Source: CAYMLL01 sp964390645
GTDB taxonomy: Bacteria > Planctomycetota > UBA8108
Length of the DNA: 12,971 bases
Direction: 5' to 3'
Assembly (NCBI GenBank): GCA_964390645.1
Contig: CAYMLL010000227.1
Coordinates: forward strand, 1 to 12,971
Shown here: positions 1 through 6,487 of the stretch, piece by piece
Layout: every line of letters starts with the position of its first letter
How positions within the stretch are numbered: position 1 is the stretch's first letter
Position numbers and translations under genes: made by a program
Notes under the pieces: generated by a model
Told to the model about the DNA's origin: nothing
Seen by the model: the letters and a program-made list of their open reading frames with translations, nothing else
The model's database searches: none

Positions 1-1133
1 GGGTGCGCCGGGGGGCCGCGGCGCCGACCGCGAATCTGGTTGACCGGTGTCGTGGCGACCGACGGTAGCGACGATCGACCGCTGTCGGCGACCAGACGTC
101 CTCGCAGGAAGGTGCGGACAACGCGGAAGCGTTCGAGGTCCTCGACCTCGATGAAGTCCGCGGAGTCGCCGGGACGAAGGAGCCCCACGTCGAGGTCGTA
201 GTGCCGGCCCGGGTGCACGCCTGCGCAGCGCAGCACGGCGATGAGGTCGGATCCTCGCTTCACCCCTCGCGCGACGAGCTCGTTGATGTGACCGGCGAGC
301 AGCTCGTCGGGGTGCTTGTCGTCGCTGCAGAACATGCAGGCTTCCGGGTGGCTGTCGATCAGGCCGACGAGAGCGTCGAAGTTGCGCGCCGCCGATCCTT
401 CTCGAATCAGGATGCGGGCACCGTGGGCGATCTTCTCGAGCGCTTCCTCCGCGACCGTGCACTCGTGATCCGTCGAGATCCCCGCGTCGATGTAGGAGGC
501 CGCCAGAGCGCCGCGCAGCCCCGGAGCGTGCCCGTCGACGGGCTTGTCGCGGTCCTGCGCCGCCCGGATCTTCGCCATCACCTCGGGGTTGCGGTCGAGC
601 ACGCCGGGGAAGTCCATCACCTCGGCGAGGTAGGAGATGCGCTCGTCGGCGAGGAGGGCCCGGACGTCGGTCGCGGGGATCGACGCTCCGGACGTCTCGA
701 AGGGCGTCGCCGGCACGCACGACGGCGCGCCGAAGGCGAAGCAGAACGGGGTGCTCGCGGCGTTGTCGAGCATGAAGCGCACGCCGGGGACGCCCAGCAC
801 GTTGGCGATCTCGTGCGGATCGCAGACGGCCGCGACCGTGCCGTGGACCACTGCCGCGCGCGCGAACTCCGTCGGCACGAGCATCGAGCTTTCGACGTGC
901 ACGTGGGCGTCGACGAAGCCGGGCAGCACGAAGGTGTCGAAGGGACCGTCGAGCTCGGTCAGCGTGGCGACGCGACCGGCGACGACCTCGATCCGCGTCG
1001 GGACGATGCGACCGGAGTCGAGGTCGACGAGGTTCGCCTCGACGATGTGGCTCGACGTCCCGCCGTCGCTGCCCGGTCTGCTCGTGCCGTTCGAGCTGCG
1101 GGCGTCGTTCGCTGCGTCGCCGGACACTGTCAT
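1..1133 (-). CDS. ade: Adenine deaminase, 3'-truncated by the window edge
   Basis: Hydrolyses adenine to hypoxanthine plus ammonia, so it feeds the xanthine dehydrogenase of the same island. About 377 residues are visible; the family is usually 540-600, so roughly the last third lies outside the window. Amidohydrolase-superfamily marks in order: PGFVDAHVHVES at residues 71-82 (metal ligands H77 and H79, acidic E81), CDPHEIANV at 104-112, DGHAPGL at 200-206, STDHE at 220-224 and CSDDKHPDEL at 269-278, all typical of adenine deaminase and not of AMP or adenosine deaminase. It is last in block 1, 4 nt after the HIU hydrolase stop, so translationally coupled. Start choice: the ATG at 1133 directly abuts GAGGAG (spacing 0), while a GTG two codons later (1127-1125) has spacing 6 and may be the real start. 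Residues 1-28 are a Ser/Gly-rich, non-conserved lead. The frame is open to the edge. Function is secure; start is uncertain. Confidence 0.93.
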   Translation of the reverse strand, partial: MTVSGDAANDARSSNGTSRPGSDGGTSSHIVEANLVDLDSGRIVPTRIEVVAGRVATLTELDGPFDTFVLPGFVDAHVHVESSMLVPTEFARAAVVHGTVAAVCDPHEIANVLGVPGVRFMLDNAASTPFCFAFGAPSCVPATPFETSGASIPATDVRALLADERISYLAEVMDFPGVLDRNPEVMAKIRAAQDRDKPVDGHAPGLRGALAASYIDAGISTDHECTVAEEALEKIAHGARILIREGSAARNFDALVGLIDSHPEACMFCSDDKHPDELLAGHINELVARGVKRGSDLIAVLRCAGVHPGRHYDLDVGLLRPGDSADFIEVEDLERFRVVRTFLRGRLVADSGRSSLPSVATTPVNQIRGRRRGPPAH

Positions 1134-1137
1134 CTCC

Positions 1138-1479
1138 TCAGCTGCCTCGATACGTGCTGTAGCCGAAAGGACTCAGGAGGAGCGGCACGTGGTGGTGCTG
1201 CGACGCGTCTTCGATGCGGAAGTCGATCGTCACCGACGGGTAGAAGCCTCGCTCGCCGCACCGTTCGTGGTACGCGTTCGTGTCGAAGACGAGGCGGTGG
1301 ACTCCTCCGACAAGCCCCTCCTCGCCGACCAGGTCGCCGAGGCGTCCGTCGGCGTCGGTGACGCCGCTGGAGATCTTCACGAAGCCGCCGTCCGGACGGC
1401 TGCGCTCCAGACGCACCGGAACACCCGCGGCCGGCATGCCGCGTGCGGTGTCGAGAACGTGGGTCGTGACGCGGCTCAT
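1138..1479 (-). CDS. uraH: 5-hydroxyisourate hydrolase (transthyretin-like)
   Basis: Hydrolyses 5-hydroxyisourate, the unstable uricase product, to OHCU in the cytoplasm. The protein is 113 residues, the usual length for bacterial transthyretin-related proteins. The N-terminal THVLDTARGMPA motif carries the family His and Asp; RLERS follows around residue 23. The C-terminal half has FYPSVTIDF, a QHHHVPLLLSPFGYSTY stretch, and ends in the diagnostic YRGS tetrapeptide, which separates HIU hydrolases from true transthyretins. No signal peptide or peroxisomal tag is seen. Its ATG overlaps the OHCU decarboxylase TGA by 4 nt (ATGA, 1476-1479). A GAGGGGG Shine-Dalgarno-like run (1489-1495) lies 9 nt upstream of the ATG. 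Pairing with OHCU decarboxylase makes the function near certain. This pair keeps allantoin in the (S) form, which fits the absence of a racemase. Confidence 0.96.
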   Translation of the reverse strand: MSRVTTHVLDTARGMPAAGVPVRLERSRPDGGFVKISSGVTDADGRLGDLVGEEGLVGGVHRLVFDTNAYHERCGERGFYPSVTIDFRIEDASQHHHVPLLLSPFGYSTYRGS

Positions 1480-2030
1480 GTCGATTCGCCCCCTCGCTCG
1501 CCCAGCCTGCCGAGGCGCAGGGCCGTGATCTTGCGCTGCTCGCGCGCCGCATTCGCCAGCTCGACGTCCGCGGTGTTCCCGAGGCGGTCGCGGACCGCCG
1601 CCAGCATCCCCTCCGCCGACCTGCCGCTGGCGCAGATGATGAAGGTGAAGCCGAACCTCGCCTCGTATCGCTCGTTGGCGTCCTCGAGTGCCGTCAGCGT
1701 CTCACCGGATGCCGTCTCGACCCGCGACTGCTCGCAGGCGGACCAGGCCGCCCCGCGGTCGGTCGCTCGGTCCCCGCCGGGGCGGCAGTCGTGGCTCGCC
1801 GGGAGCTTGCCGATTCTCGGGTGGGCGGCGAAGGCCTCGAGCCAGTCGACCTCCCCCATGGCGTCGAAGCAGCGCTCGCAGGCGGCCGCGAGGGCTTCAC
1901 CATCGCGGTGCGGACGTTCCGCCGCCATGCCGGCTGCCCAGGTCTGTGACCCGCAGCAGTCGAGAAGCGTGGTCCGCGCCTTCTCCCGCGGCAGCCCGTT
2001 GATCCATTCGACGGTGTGCGCGTCGATCAT
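1476..2030 (-). CDS. uraD: OHCU decarboxylase
   Basis: Decarboxylates 2-oxo-4-hydroxy-4-carboxy-5-ureidoimidazoline stereospecifically to (S)-allantoin. The 184 residues are slightly more than the usual 165-175; the excess is a polar C-terminal tail. Family marks: the catalytic His in AAHPRIG (H70), SACEQ around residues 97-101, RFGFTFIICASGRS at 125-138, and RLGN at 149-152. It overlaps allantoinase upstream by 4 nt (ATGA, 2027-2030) and HIU hydrolase downstream by 4 nt, so these three genes are almost certainly one transcript with coupled translation. The Shine-Dalgarno AGGAGG (2041-2046) sits 10 nt before the ATG, inside the 3' end of allantoinase. In some bacteria this domain is fused to other ureide enzymes; here it is free-standing. 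Confidence 0.95.
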   Translation of the reverse strand: MIDAHTVEWINGLPREKARTTLLDCCGSQTWAAGMAAERPHRDGEALAAACERCFDAMGEVDWLEAFAAHPRIGKLPASHDCRPGGDRATDRGAAWSACEQSRVETASGETLTALEDANERYEARFGFTFIICASGRSAEGMLAAVRDRLGNTADVELANAAREQRKITALRLGRLGERGGEST

Positions 2031-3415
2031 CGTCTGGTCGCCTCCTCGTCTCCTCGTCTGCCCGAGAGCAGCTCACCGTACGGCTCGCCGACCGGGATCC
2101 CCCCGTCGAAGATCAGCTCTCCGCGCAGGTAGGTACGCTCGACGACGCCGTGGAGCGTTTCGCCGACGTACGGCGACAGGTGGTGGCGAAAGCGGAGCAT
2201 CTCCGCGTCGACGGCGATCTCCGCCTCCGGGTTCCAGACCACGAGGTCGGCATCGCGTCCGGGGGCGATCGCGCCCTTGCGATCCGAGAGCCCGAGGAGT
2301 GTGGCGGGCGCGGAGCTCGTCCACCGAGCGAGCTGCGACGGCGTCACTCCGCGTTCACGCCCTGCGCTCCACAGAGCGGCGAGTCCGAGCCCGAGGGACG
2401 CGATCCCCCCCCAGGCCCGGGCGAAGTCGCCGCTGTCCAGCTCCTTCATCGCCGGCGGGCAAGGAGAGTGGTCCGAAGCGACGAGGTCGATGTCCCCGCG
2501 CCGCAGGCCCCGCCAGAGTTCGTCGCGATTCTGCGCGTCGCGGATCGGCGGGGCGCACTTGAAACGCGTGTCCCCATCGTCGATGCGGGCCGCGTCGAAG
2601 AAGAGGTAGTGTGGGCAGGTCTCGACGCTGATCGGCACGCCATCGCGGCGCGCCTGCGTCAGATCCTCGAGAGCGTCGGCCGTGGAGAGATGCACCACGT
2701 GGACGCGACAACCGGTCTGGCGAGAGGCCTCGATCAGCCGTCGGATCGCCGCGCGCTCGCACTGCGGCGGCCGGGATCCGAGGTAGCTGCGGTACCGTTG
2801 CGGATCGCGGAGGGTCCCGACGTGCTCGTCGAGCTCCGCGTGAGCGAGGAGCGGCAGCCCCGTCACCGCCAGCGACGCCATCGCCCTGCACAGGTCGTTC
2901 GCGTCGGTCGCCGGAAACTCCTCGAGACCCGAGCTGCAGAGGAAGGTCTTGACCCCGAGGACGCCGCAGGAGGCGAGCTCCGCGATGCGGTCGACGTTTT
3001 CGGGAACGAGCCCGCCGTGAAAGCCCACGTCGACGCGGCACTTGCCGCGGGCGCGCGCGCGCTTCTGGCGCAGCGCGGACGTGCTCGTCGTCACGGGGGA
3101 GCTGTTGAGCGGCATGTCGACGATCGTCGTCACACCACCGGCGGCGGCGGCGGCTGTCGCCGTGGCGAAGCCCTCCCACTCGGTGCGGCCCGGCTCGTTC
3201 ACGTGAACGTGGGCATCGACCGCCCCGGGAAGCACGACACGGTCCGAGAAGTCGGCAACGGTCGGCGGAACCCCGTGAAGACCCTTCATGATCTCGTCGA
3301 TCGCGCCGACGAACTCGATGCGACCGTCTCGCACCGCGACGGCGGCGTCGAGGACGCCGTCGGGCGTGACGACGCGACGGCTGCGGATGACGAGGTCGAA
3401 GGGCGCGTCGCTCAT
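2027..3415 (-). CDS. allB: Allantoinase
   Basis: Opens the hydantoin ring of allantoin to give allantoate; a binuclear-zinc cyclic amidohydrolase of the AllB type, 462 residues (family about 450). Visible marks: DAHVHVNEPGRTEWEGF at residues 67-83 (metal ligands H69 and H71), AGGVTTIVDMPLN at 92-104, GVKTFLCSSG at 154-163 with K156 as the expected carboxylated metal-bridging lysine, AHAELDEHV at 191-199, HVVHLSTADAL at 239-249, ETCPHYL at 265-271, FKCAPPIR at 285-292 and VASDHSPC at 312-319 (catalytic D315). Dihydropyrimidinase or dihydroorotase is less likely: the NEPGR..WEGF, FKCAPPIR and SDHSP signatures are allantoinase-like and the neighbours are all ureide enzymes. It is first in block 1. 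The ATG at 3415 has no strong Shine-Dalgarno; no better start is evident. Confidence 0.95.
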   Translation of the reverse strand: MSDAPFDLVIRSRRVVTPDGVLDAAVAVRDGRIEFVGAIDEIMKGLHGVPPTVADFSDRVVLPGAVDAHVHVNEPGRTEWEGFATATAAAAAGGVTTIVDMPLNSSPVTTSTSALRQKRARARGKCRVDVGFHGGLVPENVDRIAELASCGVLGVKTFLCSSGLEEFPATDANDLCRAMASLAVTGLPLLAHAELDEHVGTLRDPQRYRSYLGSRPPQCERAAIRRLIEASRQTGCRVHVVHLSTADALEDLTQARRDGVPISVETCPHYLFFDAARIDDGDTRFKCAPPIRDAQNRDELWRGLRRGDIDLVASDHSPCPPAMKELDSGDFARAWGGIASLGLGLAALWSAGRERGVTPSQLARWTSSAPATLLGLSDRKGAIAPGRDADLVVWNPEAEIAVDAEMLRFRHHLSPYVGETLHGVVERTYLRGELIFDGGIPVGEPYGELLSGRRGDEEATRR

Positions 3416-3525
3416 GTCGCGTGACCCGTTGCGGGACGAGTGAGGCTGTCGAGGAGCCCGCTGCAGAGCACCGCGCTCGGGGCTGCTCGGCCGGCGTCGT
3501 CGCCGGGAGCAAGGAGAAGGTCTCG
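3416..3525. promoter_or_regulatory. Divergent intergenic region between allantoinase and uricase
   Basis: These 110 bp separate the two divergent starts and must hold promoters for both directions unless block 1 is read from further away. I see no convincing -10/-35 pair; the stretch is as GC-rich as the genes. The only structure noted is a weak inverted repeat, GAGCA (3466-3470) and TGCTC (3484-3488), 13 nt apart, which may be chance. The uricase Shine-Dalgarno lies at the right end. Confidence 0.4.
3511..3516 (+). promoter_or_regulatory. Shine-Dalgarno site that fixes the uricase start
   Basis: AAGGAG ends 9 nt before the ATG at 3526, where the family-conserved N-terminus begins. The reading frame is open for another 105 nt upstream, but that extension has no family similarity that I can see. 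Confidence 0.75.
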
Positions 3526-4410
3526 ATGTCCGTCTACCTGACGAGGATACCCTACGGGAAATCGAACGTCCGTCTGACGAAGGTCCGGCGAGGTGCCGGT
3601 AAGCACGATCTCGTCGAGCTCAGCGTGGACGTGTCTCTCGAGGGAGATTTCGAGGCTTCCTATACCGAAGGCGACAATCGCAAGGTGATCGCCACGGACT
3701 CGATCCGGAACACCGTTCTCGTGCTGGCTCACGAGCACCCGATCGACTGTATCGAGCCCTTCGGTCGTCGCCTCGCGAGCCACTTCGTCGGCCGCTACGA
3801 GCAGGTCGACCGGGCCCGTGCGCGGATCCGGGAGACGGTCTGGAACCGGCTCGATGTCGACGGCGTCCCACATCCGCACTCCTTCGTGCACGGTGGTGAC
3901 GAGGTGGGCACGACGACGGTCGAGAGTGATCGGTCCGGTGGTGAGTGCGTCGCCTCGGGCATCGACTCCCTCGTCGTCCTCAAGACGACGGGGTCCGGCT
4001 TCTCGAGCTTCGTGCGAGACGAGTTCACGACGCTCGCGGACACCGATGATCGCATCCTGGCGACGGCCATCGAGGCCGAGTGGCGCTACCCGGGCGAGTT
4101 GCTCGACTCGACGGCTTCCGGTGCCGCCGTCGAGGTCGACTGGGTCGGGTGCCGGGAGCGCGTTCGCACCGCGCTGCTCGACACCTTCGCGCGGCACGAC
4201 AGTCTCTCGGTGCAGCAGACGATCCACGCGATGGGGCAGGCCGCCCTCGGGGCCGTGGAGGAGATCTCGGAGATCCGCCTGACGATGCCCAACCTGCACC
4301 ATCTCCCCGCGGATCTCTCTGCGTTCGGGCGGGAGAACGCCGGCGAGCTCTTCGTGCCGACGTCCGAGCCCTTCGGGAAGATCAGCGGCACGCTTCGCCG
4401 CTCGAGCTGA
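3526..4410 (+). CDS. uox: Urate oxidase (uricase, cofactor-free)
   Basis: Oxidises urate with O2 to 5-hydroxyisourate, releasing H2O2. 294 residues, normal for the T-fold (tunnelling-fold) uricase family. Marks: YGKSNVRLTKV at 10-20 with catalytic-type K12; IATDSIRNTV at 55-64 with T57 and D58; SGFSSFVRDEFTTL at 157-170 (F159, substrate stacking); DDRILAT at 174-180; SVQQTIHAMGQAAL at 228-241 (Q contacting urate); and MPNLHHLP at 254-261 with N256 and H258. The Lys-Thr-His triad is intact. Residue roles are assigned by family analogy. It stands alone on the plus strand, divergent from block 1, whose HIU hydrolase and OHCU decarboxylase consume its product, and ends 9 nt before the convergent ureidoglycolate amidohydrolase stop. 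No catalase is visible nearby to remove H2O2. This is not the FAD-type HpxO or membrane PuuD enzyme. Confidence 0.97.
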   Translation: MSVYLTRIPYGKSNVRLTKVRRGAGKHDLVELSVDVSLEGDFEASYTEGDNRKVIATDSIRNTVLVLAHEHPIDCIEPFGRRLASHFVGRYEQVDRARARIRETVWNRLDVDGVPHPHSFVHGGDEVGTTTVESDRSGGECVASGIDSLVVLKTTGSGFSSFVRDEFTTLADTDDRILATAIEAEWRYPGELLDSTASGAAVEVDWVGCRERVRTALLDTFARHDSLSVQQTIHAMGQAALGAVEEISEIRLTMPNLHHLPADLSAFGRENAGELFVPTSEPFGKISGTLRRSS

Positions 4411-4424
4411 GTCCGGAGTTCAGC
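4406..4424. terminator. Possible short bidirectional hairpin at converging stop codons
   Basis: GCTGA (4406-4410) pairs with TCAGC (4420-4424) around a 9-nt loop that itself holds the palindrome TCCGGA. The two arms contain the TGA stops of uricase and of the convergent gene. There is no T-run on either side, so it could act only as a weak or Rho-assisted end. Confidence 0.25.
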
Positions 4425-5722
4425 CGGCGAGTCGCCGCAGCGTGCGGGCGAGCACCTCCGTGCCTCGCGCGATGTCTGCGGGCGCGGCGTGCTCCTCGGG
4501 ACCGTGGCNNNNNNNNNNGGCGCGGGATGGGGGCGGGCGGGGGGGGCGCCGCGGGCGGGGGCCTGACACCGCCCCGACAGGGGATGAAGATCATCCCCGC
4601 CGGTGCCACGCGCGCCATGAAGAGAGAGTCGTGGTAGGCGCGGCTGATCATGCGGCGGTGTCCACAGCCGAGATTCTCGCACTCCGCCTCGACGGCCGAG
4701 ACCACTCTCGCGTCGCAGCGGGCCGGCGGATCCGCGTTGAGGAGGTCGAAGTCGGTGCGAAGACCACGTCGCGTCGCGATCTCGCCGACACGGCGGCGAA
4801 CGTGATTGACCGCGGCGTCGCGTGAGGCGAGAGTCGTGTCCCGGACGTCGATCAGCATCTCGACACTCGACGGGATGCTGTTGATCGCGCGCGGGCGCAG
4901 GTCGAGGACACCCGTCGTCGCCACCGCGTCGTCGCTGTCTCGATCGACCGCTGCCGACTCGACTGCGAGCACCACCTCCGCGGCGGCGCAGAGAGCGTCG
5001 TGACGCTCCGGCATGAGGACCGCTCCGGCGTGTCCTCCCTCGCCGGTGATCGCCACGCGGAGCGACGCGGGCGCCGCGATCGCGGTGACGACGCCGATCG
5101 GAAGTCCCTCCCGCTCGAGCAGCGGTCCCTGCTCGATGTGGAGCTCGACCCAGGAGTCGTAGTGGCCGGAGGCAAGCTCGACGGACTCGAGATCGCCGTC
5201 GAAGCCCGCGGCGCGGCGGACCGAGTCGTAGTCCGCGCCGTCCTGGTCTCTCAGCGAGCGGAGCTCATCGGTCGTCATCGCTCCCGAGAGCATGCGGCTG
5301 CCCGTGCAGCCGAGGCCGAAGCGGGTCGGCTCCTCCGACGTGAACATCAGGATCTCGATCGAGCGACGGGGCCGGTAGCCCGAGCGCCGCAGCGCCCGCA
5401 GGGCCTCTAGCGCGCCGATCACGCCGACGGTGCCGTCGTAGCGGCCGGAGTCCGGGATCGCATCGATGTGGGATCCGGTGCCGACGGCCGCTGCCTCGGT
5501 GTCCGTCCCCGCCCAGCGCGCGAACGTGTTGCCGATCGGGTCGACACGAACGGAGAGCTCCGCGTCCGCGAAGAGCGCCGTGAGGAAGGCTCGGGCCTCG
5601 ATGTCTCGCTCGCTGAAGACGACACGCGTCACCGACGGAGCCTGCGCATCCGAACAGGCGGCCAGCGTGTCGAGCTCCCTGAGCACGCGGTCGGTGTCGA
5701 TGTGGGGCTCCGTGTCACTCAC
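4420..5722 (-). CDS. (S)-ureidoglycolate amidohydrolase (M20 family), interrupted by an assembly scar
   Basis: Hydrolyses ureidoglycolate to glyoxylate, CO2 and two ammonia, the last pathway step. M20 binuclear-metal signatures: GSHIDAIPDSGRYDG at 83-97 (H85, D96), FTSEEPTRFG at 127-136 (E131), ELHIEQG at 193-199 (H195). The SRAYHDSLF (360-368) and GMIFIPC (376-382) stretches resemble plant ureidoglycolate amidohydrolase as I remember it; allantoate amidohydrolases have SGAGHD there. Start is GTG at 5722, overlapping the upstream TGA by 4 nt, with GGGGAG (5731-5736) 8 nt before it. Ten Ns plus G-rich junk (4509-4563) break the gene. Deleting those 55 nt gives 1248 nt, exactly 415 residues plus TGA at 4420, and restores SHGPEEH (387-393) with metal-ligand H388 and a normal C-terminus. 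Read naively across the gap, the frame runs to 4382 with a nonsense tail. A general allantoate amidohydrolase is the alternative. Confidence 0.88.
4509..4563. other. Assembly gap (10 Ns, 4509-4518) plus G-rich artefact
   Basis: The Ns are followed by 45 nt of low-complexity G/C sequence (4519-4563) that encodes only Pro/Ala/Arg in the gene frame and has no family counterpart. Joining 4508 directly to 4564 makes the codons V-S-H-G-P-E expected at this point of M20 amidohydrolases and keeps the frame. The simplest reading is an erroneous contig end joined by an arbitrary-length gap, with no bases truly missing. Confidence 0.85.
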
Positions 5723-6483
5723 GTCGGCGTCTCCCCGGGGTCACGGTGGACATCCTTGTAGTAGATGTAGGACGCCGGCGTCTTTCCCGTGGCCGCGAAC
5801 CACTGTGCACAGTAGGGCCCCATCCAGATGCAGTCGCCCTCCCAGACCCGCTACCACGACTCGTCGAGCCGGTAGACCCCCGCCCCCGACAGCATCAGGA
5901 GGCCGTGCTCCATGACGTGCACCTCGACGAACGGCAGCGTCGCTCCGGGCTGATAGGTGAACACGTTGACGGCGAGGTCGAAGGCCGGTGGGCCGGGCAA
6001 GAGCGTTTGCAGGCAGGCGTCGGGGTCGCCGAGGAACGGCTCGCCAGGGACGTCGTCGGCGAGGCCGTGTTGCGTTCCGGGAACGGCTATCCCGTCGAGT
6101 GGCGCGTAGCGCTTCTCGAAGACCAGCACGCGTCCCGGGTCGACCGCTCGGACCCGGTGGGGGCGATCCGGCGGCAGCCATGCGTAGGCGCCGGGCGTCA
6201 GGGAGATCTCGTCACCGTCGGTCTCGATCGCGGTCGTGCCCGAGAGACCGTAGAGAAAGCGCTGCGTTCCCGGCGGCGGAGCGTCGCCGAGGGTCGACGG
6301 CCGCAGGTTGACGAGGTACTGCGTGAAGCCCGCGCCCATGGCGGGGCTGACGAGGACGACGGGCGCCGCGTCCCGCCAGCCGCACAGCGGGGCGACGACG
6401 TGACTGTCGGGCGCGATCAGCGCGTGGTTGCGCTCGACGTGGCTGCGGGTCGTCCCGAAGGGCGTGGCTCTCGATGCGTCCAT
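5719..6483 (-). pseudogene. allE: (S)-ureidoglycine aminohydrolase (bicupin) with an in-frame amber stop
   Basis: The family releases ammonia from (S)-ureidoglycine to give (S)-ureidoglycolate, using Mn in the C-terminal cupin. The frame from ATG 6483 runs 210 codons, hits TAG (5853-5851), then continues 43 recognisable codons to TGA (5721-5719), which overlaps the next GTG. Total 254 positions, near normal length. The residue before the stop is Trp and the family has Tyr next (DxWYPV-like), so TAC to TAG, one base (c at 5851), explains it. Numbering by spacing from the Arabidopsis enzyme as I recall it, metal ligands E187, H189, H193 and substrate-side Y204 precede the stop, while metal ligand Q227 and Y239 and K243 follow it. 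The 210-residue product should therefore be inactive. Shine-Dalgarno GGAGAGG lies 9 nt before the ATG; the gene starts 4 nt after the allantoate amidohydrolase stop. A sequencing error or readthrough remains possible, hence uncertain pseudogene status. Confidence 0.85.
5851..5853 (-). other. In-frame TAG at a family Tyr position in the ureidoglycine aminohydrolase
   Basis: The plus strand reads cta, TAG on the coding strand; gta would give TAC (Tyr). Clear family sequence resumes at once in the same frame (DCIWMGPYCAQWF, then YIYYKDV), so this is a single substitution or base-call error and not a frameshift. Confidence 0.9.
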
Positions 6484-6487
6484 GCGG

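Noticed and set aside
2027..3415. Dihydropyrimidinase or dihydroorotase
   Set aside because: The NEPGR..WEGF and SDHSP motifs and operon partners point to allantoinase; no pyrimidine genes are nearby.
3421..3525. 35-codon N-terminal extension of uricase
   Set aside because: No family similarity; AAGGAG is well placed for the ATG at 3526 and the conserved fold starts there.
4382..4419. Reading ureidoglycolate amidohydrolase to a stop at 4382, overlapping uricase
   Set aside because: That frame comes from crossing the N gap in the wrong phase; the family-like C-terminus lies in the frame that ends at 4420.
4519..4563. G-rich 45-nt stretch as a G-quadruplex or genuine Pro-rich insertion
   Set aside because: It abuts an N gap, replaces a conserved motif, and its removal restores frame and homology exactly, so an artefact is far likelier.
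5851..5853. TAG as pyrrolysine or programmed readthrough
   Set aside because: The position is Tyr in the family, one base change explains it, no structured readthrough element was recognised downstream, and the sequence is draft quality. Kept only as a possibility to test genome-wide.
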